A stretch of 64,000 bases of DNA, from assembly GCF_016918855.1 (NCBI RefSeq), contig NZ_JADKYB010000004.1, positions 124,001 through 188,000 of the forward strand, given 5' to 3'. Shown here one piece after another: positions 1-6,990 of this stretch (positions are counted from its first letter, which is position 1; each line of letters opens with the position of its first letter). This DNA is from Actinacidiphila acididurans (lineage in GTDB: Bacteria; Actinomycetota; Actinomycetes; Streptomycetales; Streptomycetaceae). The translations under genes were made by a program, and so were the position numbers. The notes beneath the pieces were generated by a model. The model worked only from the letters and a program-made list of their open reading frames with translations. It had not been told where the DNA came from and did not search any database.

Positions 1-55
1 GGCGATCTTCCGCGCAACCCGTGTGCCGCGCCCGAGTCAAGCCTAGAGTTGTCCC

Positions 56-739
56 ATGGCTGGACACAGTGCACCGCCGCCACCGCCACCCGCGACCCCG
101 CCGTTACCGCCGGGCAGTCCGCCTGCCCACCAACCGCCGCGCTGGGCATGGTGGGTTGGAAGCATCTTGATCCCGATTGCCGCGATCACCGTGCCGTTGG
201 TGGTTCGCGCCAACCAGTCATCCGGGGGACACGGCTCAGCGCCCACCCTCGGAGCAACCTCCGCACCCACTCTCACCGCGACTTCCGCGCCAACCCAGAC
301 TAACGCTAGCCCTAGTCCGAGCACCACGACTAGCAGTGCAACTCCGCCTGCTGTGGCGAAGGTATATTTCGGGCCTGCGGAAGTGACTGCGGGCATGAAT
401 CAAGGTGCCCATTATGTTGACTTTGACTCAAATCCCCCGCTGGCGACGACGACTAATACCGGAGGCACGGATGTCGACTTCATAGACGCGGGCAGCGGAT
501 CGGAAGCTTGGAACAAAAATATCGCTCCCTTGTCTCCTTCGGGTCCTGACCCCAGTGAAAGTGAATGCGCTAACCAAGCAGCAAACGACAGCACATACTT
601 CGCGACCTTAACGCGAGGCGCGCGCGTTTGTTTCGTAACCGATGAAGGGCGAACGGTCTATTTCCGGACCGTTGCTGCTCCTCCTGGGGGTGTCGGGTTT
701 GTCAAACTCATGGTGACCGTTTGGAATGTCCCGAACTGA
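56..739 (+). CDS. Membrane-anchored extracellular hypothetical protein
   Basis: I do not recognise a family. The 227-residue protein starts with a proline-rich cytoplasmic stretch (about residues 5-28), then one hydrophobic segment (about 31-50) followed by a Ser/Thr/Pro/Ala-rich linker (about 55-100) and a globular C-terminal part of roughly 125 residues. This is the layout of a single-pass protein with an exported domain. Two cysteines in the C-terminal part could form a disulfide. It is the only plus-strand gene in the phage-like region and converges with the primase gene 12 bp downstream. It could be cargo of the element rather than a replication gene. Function unknown; the coding call rests on length, composition and layout. 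Confidence 0.6.
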   Translation: MAGHSAPPPPPPATPPLPPGSPPAHQPPRWAWWVGSILIPIAAITVPLVVRANQSSGGHGSAPTLGATSAPTLTATSAPTQTNASPSPSTTTSSATPPAVAKVYFGPAEVTAGMNQGAHYVDFDSNPPLATTTNTGGTDVDFIDAGSGSEAWNKNIAPLSPSGPDPSESECANQAANDSTYFATLTRGARVCFVTDEGRTVYFRTVAAPPGGVGFVKLMVTVWNVPN

Positions 740-751
740 ACCTGACAGGCG

Positions 752-1648
752 CTAGCCGTTCCGACCCTGTAGCCGATAGGCGCTGCGGATCGTGGCTCGT
801 GCCTGCCGTTCCCCTCCGTCGCCCCGTACGGCCACGTAGGCAGCCGTGAGGGGCCCTAGCGCCTCGTCCAGGGCGATGCCGTCCCCGGCTGCCGCACGGG
901 CCGCCCACAAGAGGACCTGATTCCTGTTGCCCGGCTGGGCGCTCTCGACTGCCCGCACCAGCCCGCCAAGGGCGCCACCGGCCCGCGGCTGCCGGAACGG
1001 CCCCTCCGCGGCAGGGTGGGACAGCCGGGGGCGCGGCCGGGCCCGCAGTAGCTCAACCAACCACCCCGGGGCGTCCCGTATCGGCAGCTCGCACTCGGCC
1101 ACGTAGGCGCCCTTGTGCGTCACGCTGCCCGCGCCCAGCACGTACCCGCCCCATGTGCCGGCGGACCCGCGCACGTCCAGGAGACCGGGCACGGGACTGG
1201 CCTGTGTCGCCCCTACTCCGGTCGGCCACCGGTAGTAGTAGTGACACCCCAGGCTGCCAGTGCACACCCGATACGTGTCATGGCACTCCCGCCAGTCGCC
1301 GGACAGGGACTCACAGATGTGCCGGTAGACATCAGTCCCATCAACCAAAGACCCAAATCTGTCATGCAGTCCCGCGTACTCCGTCCCCGCCAACGCGTAC
1401 TCCTGTTTTGGCATATCGCAATCCACAACGAGTAGTCCGCTCGGCTTACAAGCAATGCCGATGTTTGCATCAGGCCAGCGCGACCAATACTCAATGACTC
1501 TGTCCAGACTGTGAGTTGCAGCCTCGCCCCAGCGCAGGGTGAACGACTGCCCGGGAATCAGGGTGTGCGGAGTCTTGCCCAGGGGCTCAACGGGGAAGAC
1601 TCGAAAGCCCCGCTGCACGGCCTGTACTGCGTACGCGATGAGGTTCAC
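752..1648 (-). CDS. Bifunctional DNA primase/polymerase (prim-pol) domain protein
   Basis: The 298-residue protein matches the N-terminal prim-pol (archaeo-eukaryotic primase-like) domain used by phages and integrative elements for replication initiation. Visible landmarks are the opening AVQRGFRVFPVEP with GKTPH, the W.RWPDANIGI segment, the acidic pair in LLVVDCDMPKQ that would bind metal, and GCHYYYRWP that carries the catalytic His region. No helicase domain is fused, so replication would need a separate helicase. The GTG start at 1648 is preceded by a good GAGAGGG ribosome site. It lies 12 bp downstream of the PAPS-reductase-like gene, in the same direction, and probably shares its transcript. 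Confidence 0.85.
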   Translation of the reverse strand: MNLIAYAVQAVQRGFRVFPVEPLGKTPHTLIPGQSFTLRWGEAATHSLDRVIEYWSRWPDANIGIACKPSGLLVVDCDMPKQEYALAGTEYAGLHDRFGSLVDGTDVYRHICESLSGDWRECHDTYRVCTGSLGCHYYYRWPTGVGATQASPVPGLLDVRGSAGTWGGYVLGAGSVTHKGAYVAECELPIRDAPGWLVELLRARPRPRLSHPAAEGPFRQPRAGGALGGLVRAVESAQPGNRNQVLLWAARAAAGDGIALDEALGPLTAAYVAVRGDGGERQARATIRSAYRLQGRNG

Positions 1649-1660
1649 TGGTCGGCCCTC

Positions 1661-2515
1661 TCACGTCATGCACCACCCTGAGTCGCACGTGCCGTCCGCC
1701 TCATCAAAGAGGGGCAACAGGTCTACACCGTCCGGTATCGCCTCCCGCAAAGGCTTGCCGAAACGCGTCAAGTAGACATGGCTCTTACCCAGCATGTCGC
1801 GCCGCTCGTTCAGGATGTCCTCAAGCTGACACGACTTCTCGAACAACTCCGGTTCACTCCGCCGCTGATCGTGCCACGTTTCCGGCCGATGGAATGGGCA
1901 GAAGAAACATGCAGATTTCGGCGGAACGGGCAACCCCGCTTCACGAATGATCCGCATGCAATCGATCCGGCGCAGTCCCAGATCAAGCAAGGGGTAGACG
2001 ATGCGTTCATGTGGTTCGCAGCGTCGTTTGTTGGCCCGGTGGATCTCGTCCACCGATATGCCTATGCCGATGGTCGCGGGGTTCTCCGCGTCAGCACCAC
2101 GCCGTTTCAACTCGCGCCCGATCACTTCGATTTTGTATGTCGCAGTACATGAACGCGTGCCCGGGGCCCCGTTGCTCATGCGCACCGGGATTTTCAGGGA
2201 CCGCGACCCTTCACGGGTAAGGTCCTCCCAGAGTGTTCGCACTTCACCGCTACGCTGCATGACGCGGTGCAATTCGACCAGTTCGATACCGTGCCGCTTC
2301 GCGTACGGCTTGGCGATGGTCTCGACGTACTCCAGCGTTTTCGGACTCTCGCTGTCATGCCCGACGTTGGAGAACAGAAACAGCCGGAAGTCAATCTTCC
2401 CTTGCGCCGCCAGTACGAGAAGTGCCGTTGACTGCACACCCCCGCCGAAACTGATAGCGCGAACGGGCGGCAGGTTCAGGCGCAGTTGTTCATGTTGCTT
2501 GGGAGTTGTCGGCAT
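1661..2515 (-). CDS. Phage-type PAPS reductase-like (adenine nucleotide alpha hydrolase fold) protein
   Basis: The protein has the PP-loop of the PAPS reductase/ATP-sulfurtransferase superfamily (SFGGGVQSTALL, about residues 22-33), followed by the expected hydrophobic strand FRLFLFSNVG. Cysteines occur in RSCTATYK, CFFCPFHRP and a C-terminal CDSGWC, suggesting a metal or iron-sulfur site. Proteins of this type are common in actinobacteriophages. Their role is unproven; relatives such as DndC act in DNA phosphorothioation, but no dnd partner genes are seen here. I chose the ATG at 2515 because a GGGAGG ribosome site sits 8 bp upstream. The strong hairpin at 2542-2582 separates it from the upstream gene, so it may have its own promoter or receive read-through. 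Confidence 0.75.
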   Translation of the reverse strand: MPTTPKQHEQLRLNLPPVRAISFGGGVQSTALLVLAAQGKIDFRLFLFSNVGHDSESPKTLEYVETIAKPYAKRHGIELVELHRVMQRSGEVRTLWEDLTREGSRSLKIPVRMSNGAPGTRSCTATYKIEVIGRELKRRGADAENPATIGIGISVDEIHRANKRRCEPHERIVYPLLDLGLRRIDCMRIIREAGLPVPPKSACFFCPFHRPETWHDQRRSEPELFEKSCQLEDILNERRDMLGKSHVYLTRFGKPLREAIPDGVDLLPLFDEADGTCDSGWCMT

Positions 2516-2541
2516 TGGGTGCCTCCCGGGTGTCCCGGACA

Positions 2542-2582
2542 GCACTAAGGGCCGCTCACCGGAGATGAGCGGCCCTTAGTGC
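2542..2582 (-). terminator. 17-bp perfect stem-loop, putative terminator or leader hairpin
   Basis: A perfect 17-bp inverted repeat (2542-2558 with 2566-2582) encloses a 7-base loop. It lies just downstream of the small coiled-coil gene (stop at 2592) and 27 bp upstream of the PAPS-reductase-like start. No clear U-run follows, as is common for streptomycete terminators. It would end transcripts of the upstream gene or attenuate the downstream one. Confidence 0.7.
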
Positions 2583-2591
2583 GCTGGATTA

Positions 2592-2951
2592 CTAGCCGGT
2601 TACCGCGTCACAGGCGGCATTGAATGCGGCCTGTGCGGCGCTCAGTTCTTCGCGCGCCTTGATCGTGGCTTCCTCGTGTCCATCCAGCCGTGAAAGCCTT
2701 TCGTTGTCCCGCTCGATTCGGGCGAGGATTTTCGCCCGCTCCGCGTCAACGTCCAGCGCGTCGAGGCGCGCGAGAGCATGACGCGCACGCTCGTACCGTG
2801 CGGCTGCCGCGGGCAGCGTGAGCGCCCTCCGGCCCCGCTTGCCAGAAGCGGACGCCTCGGATTCCTCGTCCGCCGGCACCGCTTCAACGGTCCCGTCCCA
2901 TGCGGGGTCTTCCTCGTACGGCTCCGCGTATACCTCGGTTCCTTCGGTCAT
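2592..2951 (-). CDS. Small acidic/coiled-coil phage protein of unknown function
   Basis: 119 residues from the ATG at 2951, chosen because GAGGAAA lies about 6 bp upstream; a GTG at 3002 in the same frame would add 17 residues. The N-terminal 40 residues are acidic (EPYEEDPAWD, DEESEA), then a basic patch KRGRR, then a long Ala/Arg/Glu-rich helix (about 45-119) with heptad-like leucines that looks like a coiled coil. Phage accessory or scaffold-like proteins have this composition, but no family is recognised. It sits between the 204-residue protein and the terminator hairpin in a same-strand row of genes. Confidence 0.6.
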   Translation of the reverse strand: MTEGTEVYAEPYEEDPAWDGTVEAVPADEESEASASGKRGRRALTLPAAAARYERARHALARLDALDVDAERAKILARIERDNERLSRLDGHEEATIKAREELSAAQAAFNAACDAVTG

Positions 2952-3012
2952 GCTGGTTTCCTCTTTCTGCGTTGTCGATTTGCGCCGTGTCGGCATGGGC
3001 ACTCCGGTCGGT

Positions 3013-3627
3013 TCAGCGATAGGGGTTGTCCGGGAAGGTTGCTGCGATCAGCCGCATTTGGTCATCCGACATGCCGGCGGTAGGCACTCCTTTGCCTGCG
3101 AGCCACTGTGCGAGAGGGCTCGGGACGGCAGGCGCCGGAGCTGCCGGAGCGGGGGCCAGCGGTAGCACCGGGGCGACCGGCGGAGCGGACACCTGCGGCT
3201 GGGCAAAGGGCGCGGTGCGGGGGTGCGTCTGGACGTAGGCGGTTGCCAGAGCGGCATCCTGCGGGGTGAAGTCCGAGAGCACGTAAGCCCCGTCTTTCTG
3301 CCCCTGAGACGGGAGTTTGGACAGGCGCCCCAGGACCATTGCCCCGACTTGTTTTTTCAGTTGCGGCACAAGTCCCTTGCCGCCGATGCGGGCGCCGGAA
3401 AGGACCGTGGGCTGTCCAGTCTGCGGGTCGGGCAGATCCACAATCACAACGTCTGCCTCAACGACGTCTGACGTTTCCTGTGTTCCGTCCGGTCGTACGA
3501 ATGTCTGCGGCGAGCAGGCGTCCGGGTAGACAAGGAAGAGTTTCCCGATCCACTCCGGGTGATCGCGCGGGGCGAATCGATCCGCTTTCCCCGGTTGGCT
3601 GAACTGCGGCGGTACGGGTGTAGTCAT
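3013..3627 (-). CDS. Conserved phage-type protein, unknown function (possible ssDNA-associated protein)
   Basis: 204 residues from the ATG at 3627. This start overlaps the stop of the methyltransferase frame (TGA at 3624-3626) in an ATGA arrangement, so translation is probably coupled. Residues 1-135 look globular with many beta-type segments (WIGKLFLVYP, DVVIVDLP); residues 138-170 are a Pro/Ala/Val linker; the C-terminal 30 residues form a short separate unit (LAQWLAGKGV...MSDDQMRLIAATF). A globular domain plus a low-complexity tail with a short terminal motif recalls single-stranded DNA-binding proteins, and the location among replication genes fits, but this is inference only. Confidence 0.6.
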   Translation of the reverse strand: MTTPVPPQFSQPGKADRFAPRDHPEWIGKLFLVYPDACSPQTFVRPDGTQETSDVVEADVVIVDLPDPQTGQPTVLSGARIGGKGLVPQLKKQVGAMVLGRLSKLPSQGQKDGAYVLSDFTPQDAALATAYVQTHPRTAPFAQPQVSAPPVAPVLPLAPAPAAPAPAVPSPLAQWLAGKGVPTAGMSDDQMRLIAATFPDNPYR

Positions 3628-4659
3628 GCGCTCTCTTCCATGAGTTGTCGATAGGCCGTGAATGCCTGAAGGGAAACGACGGAATTCCCGATGCCGTGAA
3701 GGGCTCTGTTGCGTGGCACGACTCCGGTAGCCCATCCGGCCGGAAGTCCCATGAGCCATTCCGCAAAGGGTGCTGCCAGTCGTCTGCCGCCGCGCGGCCC
3801 TATCTCGGTGGGGGACGGCGCCGGCTGTTTGGTTATTTGCTCCCACCGGCGAATTGCGGGCAGATATTCACCCCACCATTCGGAAGGTGAGTGACGAGTG
3901 TCCGGAGGTTCATTCCGCCCATTCGCGTTCCCCCGGGGCCGCCTTTTCCGTCCTGTGCCGTCGGAGTCGGAAAAAGACAAAGGTTTGTGCGGGAGCAGGA
4001 ATGAGGCTTCGTCGTCAAGGGTGGGACCGTGCCCCCCCCCCCCCCCCCCCGCTGATTTCCCGGTGCCGTACTTCCGTACGTCCGGGTGCTGGGGGGCGCC
4101 GTTTCTGCCCAGTTGCGCGGTCGGCGTTTTGAGCAATGGCAATTCCGAACCATCTATCCCGCCTATGCGGGGCGCCGATATCGGAAGCGCGTAGGCTCGT
4201 CCATTGCAGGTCGTACCCGTTCGCGGCCAAATCCGCGGCGACAATGTCGAGTCCCCGCGTCCTGATTGCTGCCACGTTTTCCAGGAATGCGATTTCGGGT
4301 CGTAGTATCCGAATGGCGTCGGCGACGCTTTTCCAGACTCCGGAGCGCTTTCCATTGATTCCCTCCCTCGTTCCCGCGCTGGAGATGTCCTGGCAGGGAA
4401 ATCCGGCCGTGATGGTGGTGACTTCCGGGTGGTCCTCTGCAACGGCCTGCCAGTCTGCCCGCGTGATGTCCCCGAGATTCGGCACCCCGGGGAAGTGGGT
4501 TGCCATCACGGCCGAGGCGTGCGGGTCAATTTCCGCGTACAGCGCGAGGCGCTGACCCGTCAGACGCTCAACGGCCAAGTCAAGGGCGCCAATCCCCGAA
4601 CAAAGACTCAGGATCAAGGCAACTCCCGCGTGACTGCGCCACACTTGGCGCAAGTCCAC
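3624..4659 (-). pseudogene. C5 cytosine DNA methyltransferase, broken into frames around a 19-base C tract
   Basis: The 5' part (4659 to about 4130, GTG start) carries C5-MTase motifs: I (SLCSGIGALDLAVE), IV with the catalytic Cys (GFPCQDIS), VI (ENV) and VIII (QWTSLRASDIGAPHRRDRWF). The rest of the family pattern continues in other frames. SELPLLKTPTAQ...HGPTLDDE is in a second frame, LFPTPTAQDGKGG...NLRTLVTHLP in a third, and WGEYLPAIRRWEQ to the C-terminal LMGLPAGW and GNSVV (motif X) back in the second. At least three frame changes are therefore needed. A run of 19 C bases (4032-4050 on the plus strand) lies within the variable target-recognition part. Either the gene is decayed, or the homopolymer and its surroundings are mis-sequenced, or the tract is a slippage switch. 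Confidence 0.8.
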
Positions 4660-4712
4660 GCGGGAACGCTGCTATTGGCGTGCGTGGTGATGTCAGCCCA
4701 GACATGAAGAAT

Positions 4713-4738
4713 GGGCGCTATCCGATGGATAAGCGCCC
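4713..4738 (-). terminator. Putative terminator downstream of the Cas4/RecB-like nuclease gene
   Basis: An 11-bp stem with one bulged base (4713-4723 with 4727-4738) and a 3-base loop lies 25 bp past the nuclease stop codon. On the minus strand it is followed by a T-rich stretch (ATTCTTC). It separates the nuclease/xis/resolvase group from the methyltransferase. Confidence 0.55.
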
Positions 4739-4762
4739 TGATTACAAGCGTTGGCCGCATGG

Positions 4763-5779
4763 TCAAGTCCTTCCGTTGCATCCCCTCTGGCCTGCGGTGT
4801 CTCCGGGCGCGAAGTAGGGGCAGTACCGGCAGTCATCCGCTATCGGGAAGGTGCGCGCTATCTCCAGCGCTGACCCCTCACGTGCCTTGCACTCCGCGGC
4901 TATCCGGTCAACGCGCGCGAGTGCGTCTATGGCCACGCTGGGGTCATAGGGCTCGGTCCATACGTACAGGTCGTCTAGCGTGGCGTTCTCCCGCGGCCAA
5001 CCGACGATTGCCACGTGATCGACCTTTTCCCCGCGCAGGCGGGCCCCGTAGGCGTAGGTGTGCACCTGCACGCGATAGACCGGAGTCGGCCCCGCGGTGC
5101 GGAGCTTATCCAGCGACCATCGGCCCATGGCTTTGTGGTCCAGGACCATAAGGAGAGTCCGGTCAAGCAAGTCGCTTGTGCCCCGCGGTACATGCTCACT
5201 GGGGAAGGTGAGCGGAACTTCTACGGCGTACCGCCCCGTTCCCGCATTCGCCCATGTGAGCATTCGTGCCAATCCCTCATGCACGCAACTACCAACGTAG
5301 CTAGCCCAATTGTCACCCCCGGGATTGACGCATGGCACCCGCAGTAGGGACAGTGCCAAACGACGGTCACAAGGGGTTCCGATTTCGGACGGGCCGAGTG
5401 TCGTCTGAGTCTGCCTGTCCAGACGATTCGTGTACGCATAGAAAGTCTCTTTCAGCCGTGCCGCAATCTCCGCCCCCTGCCGTGTCATCGGCGCCGCATG
5501 GGCAAGTGCCCGCGGGGGCCGGTCCGGCTGGACGAACGGCGGGTCCGGCTGCCTCAACTGCTGTGGTGATGGATTCGGCGTACTGGTCGATTCCCGGGAT
5601 GGGGTCCACTCTTCACCGCCCCCGCTGTTGCCGGCGGCCCCTGTGAGGCGCCCAGGTACGTATACGCCGCTCATGGCGCACTCGGTGCCGTCGCGGTTGT
5701 TGTGGTTGCGAAAGCGGTTCGTCAGAGTCGGCGCGACATCTTTTCCGCATACGGGGCACCGATATTTCTCACTGTCCAT
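4763..5779 (-). CDS. Cas4/RecB-like PD-(D/E)XK exonuclease with zinc-finger N-terminus
   Basis: 338 residues. The N-terminus has a C-x2-C...H...C zinc-finger-like pattern (CPVCGKDV...NHNNRDGTEC), then a Pro/Ser-rich linker (about 50-95). The nuclease core shows TPCDRRLAL, the GTSDLLD...VLDHKAMG segment (acidic residue and D-x-K catalytic pair) and QVHTYAYG, as in RecB-family nucleases. Cysteines DDCRYCPYF...GC near the C-terminus, with the upstream TPC, fit the Cas4/AddB-type 4Fe-4S cluster. In phages such enzymes act in recombination or genome end processing. Its start overlaps the end of the upstream HTH gene by 11 bp, so the two are translationally linked. Confidence 0.8.
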   Translation of the reverse strand: MDSEKYRCPVCGKDVAPTLTNRFRNHNNRDGTECAMSGVYVPGRLTGAAGNSGGGEEWTPSRESTSTPNPSPQQLRQPDPPFVQPDRPPRALAHAAPMTRQGAEIAARLKETFYAYTNRLDRQTQTTLGPSEIGTPCDRRLALSLLRVPCVNPGGDNWASYVGSCVHEGLARMLTWANAGTGRYAVEVPLTFPSEHVPRGTSDLLDRTLLMVLDHKAMGRWSLDKLRTAGPTPVYRVQVHTYAYGARLRGEKVDHVAIVGWPRENATLDDLYVWTEPYDPSVAIDALARVDRIAAECKAREGSALEIARTFPIADDCRYCPYFAPGDTAGQRGCNGRT

Positions 5780-5981
5780 ACAGGGCCGCCAATGCCTGAA
5801 CTTCCTCCGTCATGTACCGGCGCTCACCCGCGGCTGTCTGGACGGGGGTGAGCACTCCGCGGAGTTCCCATCGGCGCACGCGACCAGGGCGGACACCGAA
5901 GTACGCGGCCACCTGTTCGCGCGTCATCAGGTCGGGAGGTTCAACCGGCCGCACTCTGCGGATCACCCTGCGGCGCTTCAC
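5769..5981 (-). CDS. Small MerR/excisionase-type helix-turn-helix protein
   Basis: 70 residues with a helix-turn-helix at about 19-45 (MTREQVAAYFGVRPGRVRRWELRG) and a following wing-like segment (GERRYMTEEVQAL), typical of MerR-like or excisionase (Xis/AlpA) DNA-binding proteins. The basic N-terminus (MKRRRVIRRVR) would add DNA contacts. Its ATG overlaps the stop of the resolvase-like gene (ATGA at 5978-5981), and its own 3' end overlaps the Cas4-like gene. In an element with a serine integrase it could be a directionality factor or a regulator; serine-integrase directionality factors are not usually of this family, so regulation is equally likely. Confidence 0.75.
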   Translation of the reverse strand: MKRRRVIRRVRPVEPPDLMTREQVAAYFGVRPGRVRRWELRGVLTPVQTAAGERRYMTEEVQALAALYGQ

Positions 5982-6442
5982 CGCTCACCCCAGGTGGCTA
6001 TGTGCCGCCGCATGATCCAAAGAGCCTGCGGGCCCGTGATAGCTACCGGCCCCATGCGGTAGCGGCCCAGGTGTCCGCTGTCCGCGTACCAACGCCACTC
6101 CGCTGGGGACGTGTGCCCGGCGCGCTTGTGACAGAGCAGGGGCAGCGCGCGCGGGCTCCGCCGGTCGCGCGTCTCTATGAGCTGCCGCCACCAGTCGGCC
6201 CACTGTGCTGTCTGCATGTGGGGCGCGGGCCGCTGTCGGCAGTGCGAGCAGTAGGGGGCGCCCCCGACGTCCTTTACGGAGATAATCACGGGCGGCCGGG
6301 CCGTCGGCACGGGTTCGACGTCCCCGGAGTCGAGAGCGCCCGTCAAGGCGTTCCGGCGCGCGTCGCCGAATCCCGCACCTGCCAGCCACCGGACAACGGC
6401 TGTCTCTGCCGCGGTACCGCGCTTCTTGTTCCTGTTGCTCAA
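5978..6442 (-). CDS. Holliday junction resolvase-like PD-(D/E)XK nuclease
   Basis: About 154 residues. The opening SNRNKKRGTAAETAVVRWL, then GALDSGDV and VIISVKDVGG, gives the E...(G)D...(V)K spacing of Hjc-type resolvases and related phage nucleases. Cysteines in YCSHCRQRP are an extra feature. I prefer the TTG at 6442 because GAAAGAG lies 8 bp upstream; GTG codons at 6448 and 6451 are alternatives, and the open frame runs to 6658. The gene is translationally coupled to the HTH gene downstream. With the prim-pol and Cas4-like genes it forms the replication/recombination set of the element. Confidence 0.72.
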   Translation of the reverse strand: MSNRNKKRGTAAETAVVRWLAGAGFGDARRNALTGALDSGDVEPVPTARPPVIISVKDVGGAPYCSHCRQRPAPHMQTAQWADWWRQLIETRDRRSPRALPLLCHKRAGHTSPAEWRWYADSGHLGRYRMGPVAITGPQALWIMRRHIATWGER

Positions 6443-6636
6443 CGACACCACTCTTTCGGGTCGTGGTGCCGCGTGGCCCTGCCGTGGGCGCAGGCGGCAC
6501 CGAGGTAGGGTTCTGGGAGTCCGGTCCTGCCTTGCGGCGCACAGCGTCCAGGAACCGGGCGCATAGCGGCCCCCTGTCATGCGGACCGGGGGGCGGCACT
6601 TCGGACGGGTGCTTGCGCATGCGGCGCCCGGACACG

Positions 6637-6673
6637 ACGAGACCCCCGCCTCTTGCACAGGCGGGGGTCTCGT
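6637..6673 (-). terminator. 15-bp stem-loop, putative terminator
   Basis: A perfect 15-bp inverted repeat (6637-6651 with 6659-6673) with a 7-base loop lies immediately after the stop of the 95-residue gene (stop at 6677). It has the same architecture as the hairpin at 2542-2582: long GC-rich stem and 7-base loop. Confidence 0.7.
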
Positions 6674-6676
6674 TCG

Positions 6677-6964
6677 TTATGCGGAGTCTCGGCTCAGTTC
6701 GACGTCATCTCGGTCAAACCTTGTCCACCGATCGCCGTCCCACGTGTTCCACACGATCGTGATGACCGTACGGGTTTGCAGGTCCACGCACAGCACGAGT
6801 CGCGGTGTGTGGAGTAGGTGTCTACCCGGATACTTCCTCGCGGGTATCGGCCGTGTCGGATGCTCAAGCGCCTCGCGCAACTCTTCCGCGTCCAGCGCCA
6901 TTTCCACGGCCCGTGTGAGCGCGTGATGTGTGAACGTCCAGCCGCTTATGCCTACGTCGTGCAC
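6677..6964 (-). CDS. DUF4258-like small protein
   Basis: 95 residues. The pattern TFTHHALTRAVEMALDAEELREAL, a middle P..RKYPGRHLL, and a closing beta segment RLVLCVDLQTRTVITIVWN resembles the DUF4258/BrnT-like fold, whose members include RelE-like toxins and small phage proteins. No antitoxin partner is adjacent: the upstream neighbour is the integrase (27 bp) and the downstream is a terminator. It is therefore best seen as a small early protein of the element, possibly expressed with the integrase. The function is not established. Confidence 0.6.
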   Translation of the reverse strand: MHDVGISGWTFTHHALTRAVEMALDAEELREALEHPTRPIPARKYPGRHLLHTPRLVLCVDLQTRTVITIVWNTWDGDRWTRFDRDDVELSRDSA

Positions 6965-6990
6965 TGCTACCCCTTTCGGGGCAGCAGCCC

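Noticed and set aside
4763..5779. Cas4-like nuclease as part of a CRISPR system
   Set aside because: No Cas1/Cas2 or array in the window; the neighbours are phage replication genes, so a phage exonuclease role is more likely.
5985..6635. 216-codon Arg-rich minus-strand frame over the resolvase-like gene
   Set aside because: Shadow frame; the frame ending at 5978 carries the nuclease motifs and is coupled to the HTH gene.
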